Shown: piece after piece, positions 1 to 8,161 of the stretch
Numbering within the stretch: the stretch's first letter is position 1
Layout of the letters: each line of letters begins with the position of its first letter
Source of the DNA: Raineya sp964654605
GTDB taxonomy: Bacteria > Bacteroidota > Bacteroidia > Cytophagales > Thermonemataceae
DNA: 25,404 nt
Direction of reading: 5' to 3'
Assembly: GCA_964654605.1 (NCBI GenBank)
Contig: CAZZLW010000032.1
Span: forward strand, 1-25,404
Notes under the pieces: model-generated
Database searches by the model: none
The model's input: the letters and a program-made list of their open reading frames with translations, nothing else
What the model was told of the DNA's origin: nothing
Program-made: the position numbers and the translations under genes

Positions 1-43
1 AAACTTCCTACTTGTAAATGTGGTATTATATACCTTTTTATAT

Positions 44-51
44 TATCTTTG
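44..51 (+). promoter_or_regulatory. Bacteroidota -7 element upstream of the histidine kinase
   Basis: TATCTTTG matches the TAnnTTTG -7 consensus of the Bacteroidota housekeeping sigma factor. The nearest TTG (12-14) is about 29 bases upstream, too far for the usual 19-21 spacing, so only the -7 part is convincing. A 22-codon ORF in the same frame as the kinase begins just downstream at 64. Confidence 0.4.
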
Positions 52-222
52 CTTAAGATTTCCATGAAAAGTAATATTTTAGTTTCAGCACCTAAATATA
101 CAACTTTCATTGGAAATCTTTTTCAATCCTAAACAACTTCGCTACCTAAAAACCACGATTGGCACGAACCTATAAAAAGAATTACCAATAGTGCTCAATT
201 TACCCTAGCGAAAAATAGAGTT

Positions 223-1302
223 TTGAAAGCCTATTTAGGACAAAAAAACTTGGAAGTGGTTTATGACATTTACGGCGGTAGAGGTGAGCAGAATATTATG
301 CAAAAAGAAAAAGCTATCCAAGACCAACTACTACTTGAAAAACAACTTGAAAATGAAAAACAACATAGGCTTTGGCTTACGTCTGTGATTGTTGCTATTA
401 CTATTATATTTGCAATTTTGGTGGTCTTGGGCATTTATTATTACCGATACTATATCAGAGAGCGAGATAACCAGATTTTGCGTATAAAAAATGAGGAAAT
501 TGAGCAGAAAAAAGCAGAAATTGAAGCCCAAAGAGATGAAATTGAAGAAAAAAACAAGAAAATCAGCGAGGCTTTATGGCAAATTCAGGAGCAGAAAAAA
601 CAATTAGAAGAACTTAACGAAAGCAAAGATAAGTTTTTTTCAATCATTGCTCACGACTTGCGTAGCCCTATCAATTCGCTTTTGGGCTTTACGAGCTTGC
701 TTTCCAATTATGCCGATGCAATGACCAAAGAGGAAGTCAAGAAAATTTCTAACGACCTCAATCTTTCTCTGAAAAACGTTTTACAACTCATAGAAGACCT
801 GCTCACTTGGGCAAGAAGCCAAATGGGACGTGTAGAGTTTAACCCCAAAGTAATGGTTCTCAATGAGGTGATACGCGAAGAGCTGGAGCTTTCTGCAATT
901 CTTTTTGAAAAAAAGGAAATTTCACTGAAATACGAAATTCAGCCTTTGCTAATGACCTACGCCGACCCCAATCACGTGAAGTTTGTTTTAAGAAACTTAC
1001 TTACCAATGCCTTAAAATTTACAAGCAGAAAGGGAAATGTTTGGCTAAGAGCCTACGAGCAAAATAACAAAATTTGGGTAGAAGTAGAAGATAATGGCGT
1101 AGGTATGCCCGATAGTCTGAAAGAAAAACTTTTCCAAATTGGTGGTGTAAAAAGCTCTAAGGGAACAGACAACGAACAAGGTACAGGACTCGGATTGCTT
1201 TTGTGTAAAGAGTTTATACGAAAAAATAATGGCGAAATTTGGGCAGAAAGCGAGGAAGGCAAGGGTAGCAAATTTATTTTTACCCTAAATAAAGCAGAAT
1301 AA
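223..1302 (+). CDS. Membrane sensor histidine kinase, N-terminus uncertain
   Basis: Two-component sensor kinase; autophosphorylates on histidine and passes the phosphate to a response regulator not present here. From the TTG at 223: one membrane segment at about residues 51-75, a charged coiled coil at about 85-135, then the HisKA dimerisation domain with H144 in the motif IIAHDLRSPI. The HATPase domain has the N box (N258, N262 in RNLLTNALKF), the G1 box DNGVGMP at 290-296 and the G2 box GTGLGL at 320-325. There is no receiver domain. In Bacteroidota this TM-coiled coil-kinase core usually follows a long periplasmic TPR sensor, which is missing here. The start is uncertain: TTG at 223 or ATG at 298 (residue 26) both precede the membrane segment. 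The frame stays open back to 133, after a TAA at 130-132. The permease gene follows 60 bases downstream. Kinase identity is sure; the 5' end is not. Confidence 0.88.
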   Translation: MKAYLGQKNLEVVYDIYGGRGEQNIMQKEKAIQDQLLLEKQLENEKQHRLWLTSVIVAITIIFAILVVLGIYYYRYYIRERDNQILRIKNEEIEQKKAEIEAQRDEIEEKNKKISEALWQIQEQKKQLEELNESKDKFFSIIAHDLRSPINSLLGFTSLLSNYADAMTKEEVKKISNDLNLSLKNVLQLIEDLLTWARSQMGRVEFNPKVMVLNEVIREELELSAILFEKKEISLKYEIQPLLMTYADPNHVKFVLRNLLTNALKFTSRKGNVWLRAYEQNNKIWVEVEDNGVGMPDSLKEKLFQIGGVKSSKGTDNEQGTGLGLLLCKEFIRKNNGEIWAESEEGKGSKFIFTLNKAE

Positions 1303-1362
1303 CAAAATTTATCCCAAATTTGCCTTCCAAAAACTTTCAAACCTTCAAATCTGCTTTCTATA

Positions 1363-2262
1363 ATGTTTTTTTTAGTTGCTCTGGCTCTTTCTGCGAGCCT
1401 TTTTCTTATTTTTAGGAGTTTTCAGAAGTTTCGCATTCATACTTTTCAGGCGATTGTTTTTAATTATTGGACTTGCGTACTAACTGCTCTTGTATATTTA
1501 GGCGATTTTTCAGCCTTACAGCACATTGCTTGGGAAAATCTGTGGGTAAAAGTTCCTTTGGGTTTGGGTTTGCTTTTTATTAGCACGTTTTATCTGATGG
1601 GGTATGTAGCTCAAAACATCAGTGTGGCGGCTTCTTCGGTGGCTTCCAAAATTTCTCTGATTATTCCCGTAATAGTGAATTTGCTTTTTTTCAAACACCA
1701 GCAAACTTTTGATTGGCTCAATTATGTAGGTTTGGCTTTGGTATTTTTGGCAATATTTCTGACTTCTTACCGCTCAAAGAGTGTTCAGAATACAAGCAAT
1801 ACGAATTTTTTGAAAAGTTTTGTGCTGATTGTGGCAATTTTTTTGATGAGCGGTGCGATTGATACGAGTATCAATTGGGTAAGTAGTATTTCGGCAACCG
1901 ATAAGACCTCACAAGCCTTGTTTTCTATGCTGATTTTTGCCGTTGCGGGTGTAGTGGGTATACTGATTTTAGTTAGGCAAGTGCTTGCTAAGCAAACCAA
2001 AATTACCTTACCTAATATATTTGCAGGTGTGATTTTAGGAGTGGTCAATTACTTTTCTGTGATTTTTATGATGATTTCTTTGCAAAAAGAGTTTGCAGGC
2101 AATGGAGCTTTTTTCTTCCCACTTTTCAATATTGCAATTATTGTGCTTTCTACTTTTCTGGCGATACTACTTTTCAATGAAAAACTGAATACAGCGAATC
2201 GTTTGGGTATTTTGGTAGCTATACTGGCAATTTTGGCAATGGCACATCAGCATATAAGTTGA
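1363..2262 (+). CDS. DMT-superfamily (EamA-like) permease
   Basis: A 299-residue, almost wholly hydrophobic protein with about ten predicted membrane helices and short loops, the length and layout of the drug/metabolite transporter superfamily (two repeats of five helices). The second half repeats the pattern and ends in helices around 245-265 and 272-297, with FNEKLN between them resembling the conserved end of EamA repeats. It would sit in the inner membrane and move a small metabolite in or out; the substrate cannot be read from sequence. The ATG at 1363 follows a 60-base gap after the kinase gene, so co-transcription is possible, but no promoter or terminator is evident between them. It converges with the outer membrane protein gene ending at 2310. 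Confidence 0.75.
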   Translation: MFFLVALALSASLFLIFRSFQKFRIHTFQAIVFNYWTCVLTALVYLGDFSALQHIAWENLWVKVPLGLGLLFISTFYLMGYVAQNISVAASSVASKISLIIPVIVNLLFFKHQQTFDWLNYVGLALVFLAIFLTSYRSKSVQNTSNTNFLKSFVLIVAIFLMSGAIDTSINWVSSISATDKTSQALFSMLIFAVAGVVGILILVRQVLAKQTKITLPNIFAGVILGVVNYFSVIFMMISLQKEFAGNGAFFFPLFNIAIIVLSTFLAILLFNEKLNTANRLGILVAILAILAMAHQHIS

Positions 2263-2309
2263 ATATTTGAGATGTAAGAAAATGAAAAGTGAAAAGCCTT
2301 ATTATGCAC

Positions 2310-3461
2310 TCAATTTCCCATAGGATAACTAAACATAAGCAGAATACCTGCTACACGCATTTTGTCATCGCCAAAGGTAGGGTTGCTACCTTCAAAAAAA
2401 TCTTGATACATACGAACTTCAAATTTCAAAGGTTTAGAACCATTTTCTACATATACCCCCAAACCGCCCATCAGCCCAAAACTTACAGGCGAAAGATTGA
2501 TAGGACGTAAAATCTGAAAAGGAGGCGGTACATTAAACTTATACTTGGCGGCTATTGCAATAAGAGCATTGCCGCCCAATTGGATAAATGGACGCACCTT
2601 TTTACCCTCTAAAAACCTAAACTCTGCGTAAAGTGGCACATTGATACCGCTATACTTAATTTCAATAACACCATCATCAGAAAGGGCATTTCTGTACAGG
2701 TAGGTAAGGTCGGCAAGCATACTAAAATTTTTGCTATAATTGATACTTCCATAGAAACCTGCCACAAAACTGGCTTGCCAATTAAATATTGCTGAGCCGT
2801 ACAAAAAGGCATTGGCATCAGTGGCAAAGCTACGATAGGCATACTCTTGCAAGCCGCCACCTGCTTTCAAGCCCCAACTTAAATTATCACGCTTTTTTAT
2901 TTTTTCGGGTTCGTAATAGCGGAAATATGGTATTTTTTCATCAATGCAATGATTGTAGTGCGAAACCAAATCCATTAGGTAATCTTGTCGGTAGAGTTTG
3001 CTTTCTGCGGGCAGATAGCGTTCTTTGTTGAAACCGGGGCAATCGGTGAAGTGGGTTTCTACAAAGCTATTCAAATTATCTCGGCTTACGGCGAAGTTTT
3101 TTCCGTTTTTACTAATAAAAAAATCAGGGTTACCCTCGCTATCTACGCCTTTATAGAGTTTGATTTTACCATTTACCAAAATTTCTTGCAAAAGCAGTTG
3201 TTCTGTTCCCCCATCTTTTTCTACGGGAAGCGAAAGATACTGATTACCAATGAAAAAAGAGCGAACCTGATTGGGCTTCAAGATAATTTCATCTGTGCTT
3301 TCGGGAGCGAGTTTGTAGGTGAGTTGGTAGGCATTGGTATTTTTGAAAGCCTTGCGAATGTAAATGCGAAGTGTATCGCCACTGGCAAGCACTAAAATAT
3401 CTTGGGCAAAATTTTTTAGAGAAAAAAGCATCAAAACGAGTAGAAAAATACTTCTGTTCAT
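2310..3461 (-). CDS. Secreted protein with C-terminal outer membrane beta-barrel-like domain
   Basis: 383 residues. A signal peptide is clear at the N-terminus (MNRSI, hydrophobic LLVLMLF core, cleavage near NFAQ at residue 20). Residues about 21-180 form a soluble region containing a short sequence resembling Bacteroidota envelope proteins (ILVLASGDTLRIYI) and several basic/aromatic stretches. From about 193 (WGLKAGGG) to the C-terminus the sequence alternates polar and hydrophobic residues with many Gly/Tyr/Phe, as in PorT-like or OMP_b-brl outer membrane barrels. It therefore probably lies in the outer membrane; ligand and role are unknown. Repeat copy A lies immediately upstream of its start, and the beta-CASP gene on the same strand lies beyond that. 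No strict TAnnTTTG promoter is visible before the ATG. Confidence 0.7.
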   Translation of the reverse strand: MNRSIFLLVLMLFSLKNFAQDILVLASGDTLRIYIRKAFKNTNAYQLTYKLAPESTDEIILKPNQVRSFFIGNQYLSLPVEKDGGTEQLLLQEILVNGKIKLYKGVDSEGNPDFFISKNGKNFAVSRDNLNSFVETHFTDCPGFNKERYLPAESKLYRQDYLMDLVSHYNHCIDEKIPYFRYYEPEKIKKRDNLSWGLKAGGGLQEYAYRSFATDANAFLYGSAIFNWQASFVAGFYGSINYSKNFSMLADLTYLYRNALSDDGVIEIKYSGINVPLYAEFRFLEGKKVRPFIQLGGNALIAIAAKYKFNVPPPFQILRPINLSPVSFGLMGGLGVYVENGSKPLKFEVRMYQDFFEGSNPTFGDDKMRVAGILLMFSYPMGN

Positions 3462-3476
3462 AGCAAATTGTTTTTT

Positions 3477-3588
3477 GTAATTATTTTACGTTCAAAAAAT
3501 TGAAAGTTCAAGAGTTTGAGGTAAAAGTTTTATTCCGTCTAAATATTCAATTATCCTAAATCCTGTTTCCTGTTCTTAAACAATTACG
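3477..3588 (+). repeat. Dispersed intergenic repeat, copy A (internally deleted)
   Basis: 112 bases between the beta-CASP stop and the outer membrane protein start. It begins GTAATTATTTTACGTTCAAA, contains AAATCCTGTTTCCTG, and ends CAATTACG. The same blocks in the same order occur at 9366-9494 and, inverted, at 24889-25016. Relative to those two it lacks about 17 bases near the right end. The termini carry a short inverted repeat, GTAATT / AATTAC. No ORF is present. Confidence 0.85.
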
Positions 3589-3593
3589 TTTTT

Positions 3594-5009
3594 TTAGAGT
3601 TCAAAACTATCGCCTTTGCTGGGAATAATAGCCTGCGGATAGCCATTTTGAGCCAAAAAATCTTTGAAATCAATCATAGATTGCTCTTCGCCGTGTATGA
3701 GGAATATTTTTTGAAGTTTTTGGCTGTCTTGGGTTTGTACAAAATCCAGCAGGTCTTTTTGGTCGCCGTGTCCGCTAAATGTATCAATAGAGCAAATATT
3801 GGCATATACAGGTAGCTTTTTTTCGCCTATTTCCAAGGTTTTATCGCCGTGTAAAAGTTTGTAGCCCAGTGTGCCTTCGGCGGCAAAACCCACCAAAAGA
3901 ATGGTTGCATAAGGGTTTTGAATATTTGCCTTGACGTGGTGTTCTACTCTTCCACCTTGCACCATTCCCGAAGAAGAAATAATAATGCAAGGCTCGGTAT
4001 AGTTTGAAATTTGTTTGCTGGTGCGTAAATCTTCTACAAAAATCAGGTTTTCAAAGTCAAAAAGGCTTTTGTGTTCGGCATAAAATTGTTGAGCCTCCTC
4101 GTTGAGCAGACTTAAATAATGCTCATAGGCTTTTGTACTCTGATGAGCCAAGGGGCTATCGGAAAAAATCTTGATAGCAGGTAAACGCTTCTGCACGCTT
4201 AGCTTGTGTAAAGTATAAAGTAGGGCTTGCGTTCTGCCTACACTAAACGCAGGAATAATGAGCCTACCGGGAATTTCTACGCAAGTTTTTTGAATAATCT
4301 GAAAAAGCTCTTCTTCGGGGGGGAGATGTCTTTGATGCAAGCGATTGCCATAGGTGGTTTCGCATACGAGGTAGTCGGCTTGTGGTGGAATTTCAGGATT
4401 GGGGAGTAAAGGGTAATTTTTTCTACCAATATCACCAGAAAACAAGATTTTTTTCCAAGTGCCATTTTCTTTTACTTCCAAAAATACATTCGCGGCTCCA
4501 AGCAAATGCCCCGTAGGAATCAGCGTAACGTAAATATCTTTCGTAATGGCAAAGCGTCTGTTGAACTGCAAAGGGAAAAAATGCTCATCAGTGTCATCTA
4601 CGTGTTTGGGTAAAAACCACTCAGACTTGACCGAAGGAGAAGCATACTTGTTGTTTTTTTTATGGTTTTTTTTGATTTTTTTTTGATATAGCATTGCCGA
4701 ATCGTGCAGAAGCAAATACGTGAGTTTTTGTGTAGCCGAAGTAGCAATGATTTGCCCTTCAAAGCCTTCTCGTACCAAATTGGGCAAGTTGCCCGAATGG
4801 TCTATATGGGCGTGTGTAAGCACTACGGCATTGATAAGAGAGGGTTCAAAGGGAAAAAGACTTTGATAGTATGAACTTGTATTTTCAGCAGAGTTTTTAT
4901 CTTTTTCAAAATCCAGTCCGCAATCTATGAGAAGTTTGTAGTCATCAATTTCAAGCAAGTACATACTGCCTGTAACTTGCCGAGTAGCCCCCCAAAAAGT
5001 AAGTTTCAT
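3594..5009 (-). CDS. Metallo-beta-lactamase-fold hydrolase of the beta-CASP (RNA-processing) type
   Basis: 471 residues, the usual length for beta-CASP nucleases. The zinc-binding HxHxDH motif is intact (H66-A-H68-I-D70-H71), followed by H168 (PTGHLLGAA) and D193 (SGDIGR). The beta-CASP insert carries IPAFSVGRTQALL at 252-264 and SSSGMVQGGR at 345-354. The RMMBL tail has FSGHGDQ (H414) and LIHGEEQ (H439). Family members act as RNA exo/endonucleases in the cytoplasm; related proteins include archaeal and eukaryotic CPSF-type enzymes and bacterial relatives annotated as RNA-processing exonucleases. Residues about 107-145 form a lysine-rich insertion (QKKIKKNHKKNNK) that could touch nucleic acid. 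There is no signal peptide. The gene diverges from panC at 5242. The catalytic family is sure; the substrate is not. Confidence 0.9.
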   Translation of the reverse strand: MKLTFWGATRQVTGSMYLLEIDDYKLLIDCGLDFEKDKNSAENTSSYYQSLFPFEPSLINAVVLTHAHIDHSGNLPNLVREGFEGQIIATSATQKLTYLLLHDSAMLYQKKIKKNHKKNNKYASPSVKSEWFLPKHVDDTDEHFFPLQFNRRFAITKDIYVTLIPTGHLLGAANVFLEVKENGTWKKILFSGDIGRKNYPLLPNPEIPPQADYLVCETTYGNRLHQRHLPPEEELFQIIQKTCVEIPGRLIIPAFSVGRTQALLYTLHKLSVQKRLPAIKIFSDSPLAHQSTKAYEHYLSLLNEEAQQFYAEHKSLFDFENLIFVEDLRTSKQISNYTEPCIIISSSGMVQGGRVEHHVKANIQNPYATILLVGFAAEGTLGYKLLHGDKTLEIGEKKLPVYANICSIDTFSGHGDQKDLLDFVQTQDSQKLQKIFLIHGEEQSMIDFKDFLAQNGYPQAIIPSKGDSFEL

Positions 5010-5192
5010 TCCAGCAAAAACAAGGTTTAATCAAACAAAACCGCAAGCAAATAAAATTCACTGAATTTTGCAAAAGAAAGAAGGAAATTTTGAAATATTT
5101 GAAAATTGCTGTTCAAGTTTCTATATCTATGCAGGCTAATTTATATGAACCTTTTTCTTGCTTGCTGTTTCTGCTAAAATCTTTTCCTTTTT

Positions 5193-5222
5193 TTGAAACG
5201 GAAAGTCTTTTTTTTAATTTTG
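5193..5222 (+). promoter_or_regulatory. Promoter of the panC-dapF gene cluster
   Basis: TTG at 5193-5195, a spacer of 19 bases, and TAATTTTG at 5215-5222 match the Bacteroidota TTG-N19-TAnnTTTG promoter exactly. Transcription would start near 5229, leaving about a dozen bases before the panC ATG at 5242. Confidence 0.75.
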
Positions 5223-5241
5223 CAAGGCAACCTACAACTCT

Positions 5242-6105
5242 ATGCTTCAATTTCAGGAGATTTCGGCTTTGCAAAATTTTCTTTGGCAAAAACGAAAAGC
5301 AGACAAAAAAATAGGTTTTGTGCCTACTATGGGGGCTTTGCACGAAGGTCATCTTTCTCTGATACGCCTTTCCAAACAAGAAAATGATGTTACCGTGTGT
5401 AGCGTATTTGTCAATCCGACACAATTCAATAATGCCGAAGACTTGGCAAAATATCCGCGTACCTTAGAAAAAGATGCCCAAATGCTTGAAAGTGTTGGCT
5501 GTGAGGTGCTTTTTATTCCAGAGGTAGCCACAATGTATCCTGAAAAAACAACCTTACAATTTCATTTTGGGCATTTGGAAAATGTAATGGAAGGAAAATT
5601 CCGTAAGGGACATTTCAACGGGGTGGCACTCGTAGTTTCTAAACTTTTTCATATTGTACAACCTCATAAGGCATATTTCGGGCAAAAAGACTTGCAACAA
5701 TTCGCTATTATCAGAACCCTTGTGCAAGATTTAATGTTCCCTTTGGAACTGGTGCGTTGCCCGATAGTCAGAGAGGCAAATGGCTTGGCAATGTCTTCTC
5801 GTAACCAAAGACTCAACCAGCAAGAGCAAGAAATAGCTTCACATCTTTACAAGGCTTTGCAAAAAGCAGAAAGTATGCTTTCAAGCCATTCTGTAAAGCA
5901 AATTGAAAAAGCTGTGAAAGACTATTTGCTCAATATTGGGGGGATAGAGCTGGAATATTTTGAGGTTGCAGATGCCAATACCTTGCAAATTATTGAGGAT
6001 TTGAGTGGCTTTCGTGGCGATATAGCTTTGTGCATTGCCGCTTATGTTTCGGGAGTACGCCTGATAGATAACCTGATTGTAGAAAAATTCGGTATGCTCA
6101 ACTAA
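5242..6105 (+). CDS. panC: Pantothenate synthetase (pantoate--beta-alanine ligase)
   Basis: Joins pantoate and beta-alanine with ATP to make pantothenate, the precursor of coenzyme A, in the cytosol. 287 residues, normal for the family. Nucleotidyltransferase signatures are intact: VPTMGALHEGHLSL at 27-40 with the HEGH (HIGH-type) motif, FVNPTQF at 56-62, and MSSRN near residue 190 as the KMSKS equivalent; YFGQKDLQQ is the conserved pantoate-site loop. The ATG at 5242 begins the family-typical start (MLQFQEISALQNFL) and lies just behind a good promoter. It is the first gene of a four-gene run on the plus strand; panB and panD are not in the window. Confidence 0.97.
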   Translation: MLQFQEISALQNFLWQKRKADKKIGFVPTMGALHEGHLSLIRLSKQENDVTVCSVFVNPTQFNNAEDLAKYPRTLEKDAQMLESVGCEVLFIPEVATMYPEKTTLQFHFGHLENVMEGKFRKGHFNGVALVVSKLFHIVQPHKAYFGQKDLQQFAIIRTLVQDLMFPLELVRCPIVREANGLAMSSRNQRLNQQEQEIASHLYKALQKAESMLSSHSVKQIEKAVKDYLLNIGGIELEYFEVADANTLQIIEDLSGFRGDIALCIAAYVSGVRLIDNLIVEKFGMLN

Positions 6106-6153
6106 AAAATCAAGTGCCGTAAATCTTGTGAATCATTAAAATCATACTGAAAA

Positions 6154-6714
6154 GTGAATATCCTGCAAACCATAGATACTTGGGACAAAAGCGTAGTTGC
6201 TTGGGTAAATGCTCATCATACGGCTTGGCTGGATAGTATTATGGTATTTGCAAGTAAAACCAATGTATGGATACCTTTTTATGCTGTTTTACTGATTTTG
6301 CTTATCCGTATTCACAAACAAAAAAGTGTTTTTTTCGTTTTAGGGATAGCCCTCGTAATAACTTTGGCAGACCAAACGACTTCCTCTTTGATGAAGCCTT
6401 TTTTTGGACGTTTGCGACCTTGCCACTGGCAAGGCTGGCAAGTAGTTTTGCATTTGCCCGATGGCTGTGGTGGCGATTTTGGATTTGCCTCCTCTCACGC
6501 CGCTAATACTTTCGGCTTGGCAATGTTTTGGTGGCTTTGGCTCAAAAAATTTTACCGAATGGCTTGGCTTTTATTTCTATGGGCGGGGGTAGTTTCGTTT
6601 AGCAGAGTGTATTTAGCCGCTCATTATCCTACTGATGTCTTGGTAGGGGCTATTTTGGGGGCTTTTTTTGCTTGGGCTGTTTTCAAGTTTCCCGAAAAAA
6701 TCCTGAAAGTTTAG
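6154..6714 (+). CDS. PAP2-family membrane phosphatase
   Basis: 186 residues with about five membrane helices. All three motifs of the PAP2 phosphatase family are present: K81-PFFGRLRP-89, the FASSHA segment at 111-116 with nucleophile-region H115, and SRVYLAAHYPTD at 150-161 with H157 and D161. Such enzymes remove phosphate from lipid phosphates, for example phosphatidic acid, phosphatidylglycerol phosphate or undecaprenyl pyrophosphate, at the inner membrane. Which of these applies cannot be told. The start is GTG at 6154: an in-frame TGA at 6148-6150 leaves no earlier start. It follows panC by 48 bases and precedes the DUF2452 gene by 4 bases, so it is almost certainly co-transcribed. The location next to dapF would suit undecaprenyl phosphate recycling for cell wall synthesis, but that is inference. 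Confidence 0.9.
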   Translation: MNILQTIDTWDKSVVAWVNAHHTAWLDSIMVFASKTNVWIPFYAVLLILLIRIHKQKSVFFVLGIALVITLADQTTSSLMKPFFGRLRPCHWQGWQVVLHLPDGCGGDFGFASSHAANTFGLAMFWWLWLKKFYRMAWLLFLWAGVVSFSRVYLAAHYPTDVLVGAILGAFFAWAVFKFPEKILKV

Positions 6715-6718
6715 TTGT

Positions 6719-7180
6719 ATGCAAGAAAATAACGATTTTATCAATCCTATTGATAAAGACAAAACCGCAGAAAATCCGCATTTACTTCCTTATGCACACA
6801 CACGCGGCGGAGTAGTAGTGAAGCCCGAAGATATGGGTAAAACCAAAGGAAAGGCTCTTTCGGCAATGCACGAGCAAACCGAAAAGCAAATGGGCTTTTT
6901 GTACGAGCAAATGCAACTTCTCGTAGAACAAGCCAAACGTGTGCAAGAACGCAAAGTGATTTCCGAAAAAATTTACAATGCACAAATAGGTTTTGAGCCT
7001 ATTATTGGGCAGGCATACTATCTTTATCAAAAAATAGACGGCTCTTATGTGCTTTCTATGGTTTCTCCCGAAGAGTGGGGGGCTAAAATGCCTTATGAAA
7101 AATACTCTGCCAAAGTAACCCTGCTTGCCGACCATACTTGGGACGTGCTGGAAAATAAAGAATACATTGAATACGAGTAA
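6719..7180 (+). CDS. DUF2452 family protein
   Basis: 153 residues, soluble, no signal peptide or membrane segment. It matches the DUF2452 family known from Bacteroidota by its N-terminal NPIDKDKTAENPHLLPYAH segment, the central MGFLYEQMQLLVEQA helix and the C-terminal LYQKIDGSYVLSMVSPEEWG block. No catalytic motif stands out and no function is established for the family. It sits 4 bases after the PAP2 gene and about 20 bases before dapF, so it is probably translated from the same mRNA. Confidence 0.85.
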   Translation: MQENNDFINPIDKDKTAENPHLLPYAHTRGGVVVKPEDMGKTKGKALSAMHEQTEKQMGFLYEQMQLLVEQAKRVQERKVISEKIYNAQIGFEPIIGQAYYLYQKIDGSYVLSMVSPEEWGAKMPYEKYSAKVTLLADHTWDVLENKEYIEYE

Positions 7181-7201
7181 ATTTTGATGTTCAAAAACTT
7201 T

Positions 7202-7984
7202 ATGAAAATACCATTCACAAAATATCAAGGCACGGGAAACGATTTTGTAATGATTGACAACCGAAGCCTTTTTTTTTCGAAAGATACAGATTTGATTGCT
7301 CATCTTTGTCATCGCCGATTTGGTATAGGAGCCGATGGGCTTATCTTGATTGAGTATGAAACCTCTACTCCTGCCGATTTCCGAATGGTATATTACAATG
7401 CCAACGGAAAAGAAGGCTCAATGTGTGGCAATGGAGGCAGATGTGCGGTAGCTTTTGCCAAAAGTTTGGGACTTTTTGAAAAAGAAACGCAATTTTTGGC
7501 TGTAGATGGCTTTCACGAGGCTTTTTTCAAAGAAAAGCTCGTGTATCTGAAAATGAAAGATGTAAGCGAAATTGAGAAAAATGCAGAAGGCTACTATTTT
7601 TTAGATACAGGCTCGCCGCATTATGTAGAATTTGTGCAGAATTTAGAAAAAATGAATGTTTTTGAGAAAGGTAAAGCTATTCGCTATAACGAGCGTTTTT
7701 GCGAAAAGGGCACAAATGTAAATTTTGTGGAAGTTTTGGGTGAAAATTTGTTGCGTGTACGCACTTACGAAAGAGGTGTAGAAGACGAAACTTATTCTTG
7801 TGGAACAGGGGTTACGGCATCGGCACTGGTCTATGCGATGCAAAAGCAAAATTTACAAGAGGTTCAAATTAAAACATTAGGTGGAGATTTGTGGGTGAGC
7901 TTTCAGCAAAGAAATGGCAATTTCTATGATATTTTTTTGGCAGGTAAAGCTGAAAAAGTCTTTGAAGGACAAATAGAAGTGTAG
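7202..7984 (+). CDS. dapF: Diaminopimelate epimerase
   Basis: Interconverts LL- and meso-diaminopimelate by a two-base, two-cysteine mechanism, supplying lysine and the meso-DAP of peptidoglycan. From ATG 7202 the protein has 260 residues and begins MKIPFTKYQGTGNDF, the standard DapF N-terminus. An upstream in-frame TTG (7184) and ATG (7187) would add six residues with no family match. Both catalytic cysteines are present: C75 in MCGNGGRC and C200 in SCGTGVTA, with ERGVEDET at 190-197 before the second. It is the last gene of the panC cluster; a hairpin at 8005-8032 follows. Confidence 0.96.
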   Translation: MKIPFTKYQGTGNDFVMIDNRSLFFSKDTDLIAHLCHRRFGIGADGLILIEYETSTPADFRMVYYNANGKEGSMCGNGGRCAVAFAKSLGLFEKETQFLAVDGFHEAFFKEKLVYLKMKDVSEIEKNAEGYYFLDTGSPHYVEFVQNLEKMNVFEKGKAIRYNERFCEKGTNVNFVEVLGENLLRVRTYERGVEDETYSCGTGVTASALVYAMQKQNLQEVQIKTLGGDLWVSFQQRNGNFYDIFLAGKAEKVFEGQIEV

Positions 7985-8004
7985 ATAGTAAAGCAAAAAA
8001 TAAA

Positions 8005-8032
8005 AAAGGGCATCAAAAATTGTTGCCCCTTT
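8005..8032. terminator. Hairpin between convergent dapF and GNAT-like genes
   Basis: AAAGGGCA pairs with TGCCCCTTT (one bulged base) around an 11-base loop. On the minus strand it is followed by T6-A-T6, so it should terminate the GNAT-like gene read from the right. It may also stop dapF, though no U-run follows on the plus strand. Confidence 0.6.
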
Positions 8033-8073
8033 CCAGTTAAACAAAAATTGAACACTATGCATTTGTATTACGT

Positions 8074-8159
8074 TTGAAAATCCGTATTTGTTGCATTTTT
8101 GGTAAAAAATTTTTTATTTTTTTTACATTTTTTTTGTAAGTTGTTGAAAATCAGTATTT
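8074..8159 (+). repeat. Pair of 16-bp direct repeats in a T-rich spacer
   Basis: TTGAAAATCCGTATTT at 8074-8089 recurs with one change as TTGAAAATCAGTATTT at 8144-8159, 70 bases apart, flanking a run of long T tracts. No ORF. Significance unknown; it lies between dapF and the end of the GNAT-like gene. Confidence 0.6.
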
Positions 8160-8161
8160 AG

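Noticed and set aside
5113..5424. Minus-strand ORF over the panC start
   Set aside because: It is opposite the panC coding sequence and its promoter, with no recognisable family.
7184..7201. Longer N-terminus for dapF from TTG or ATG
   Set aside because: DapF proteins begin at the MKIPF-type start; the six extra residues match nothing.
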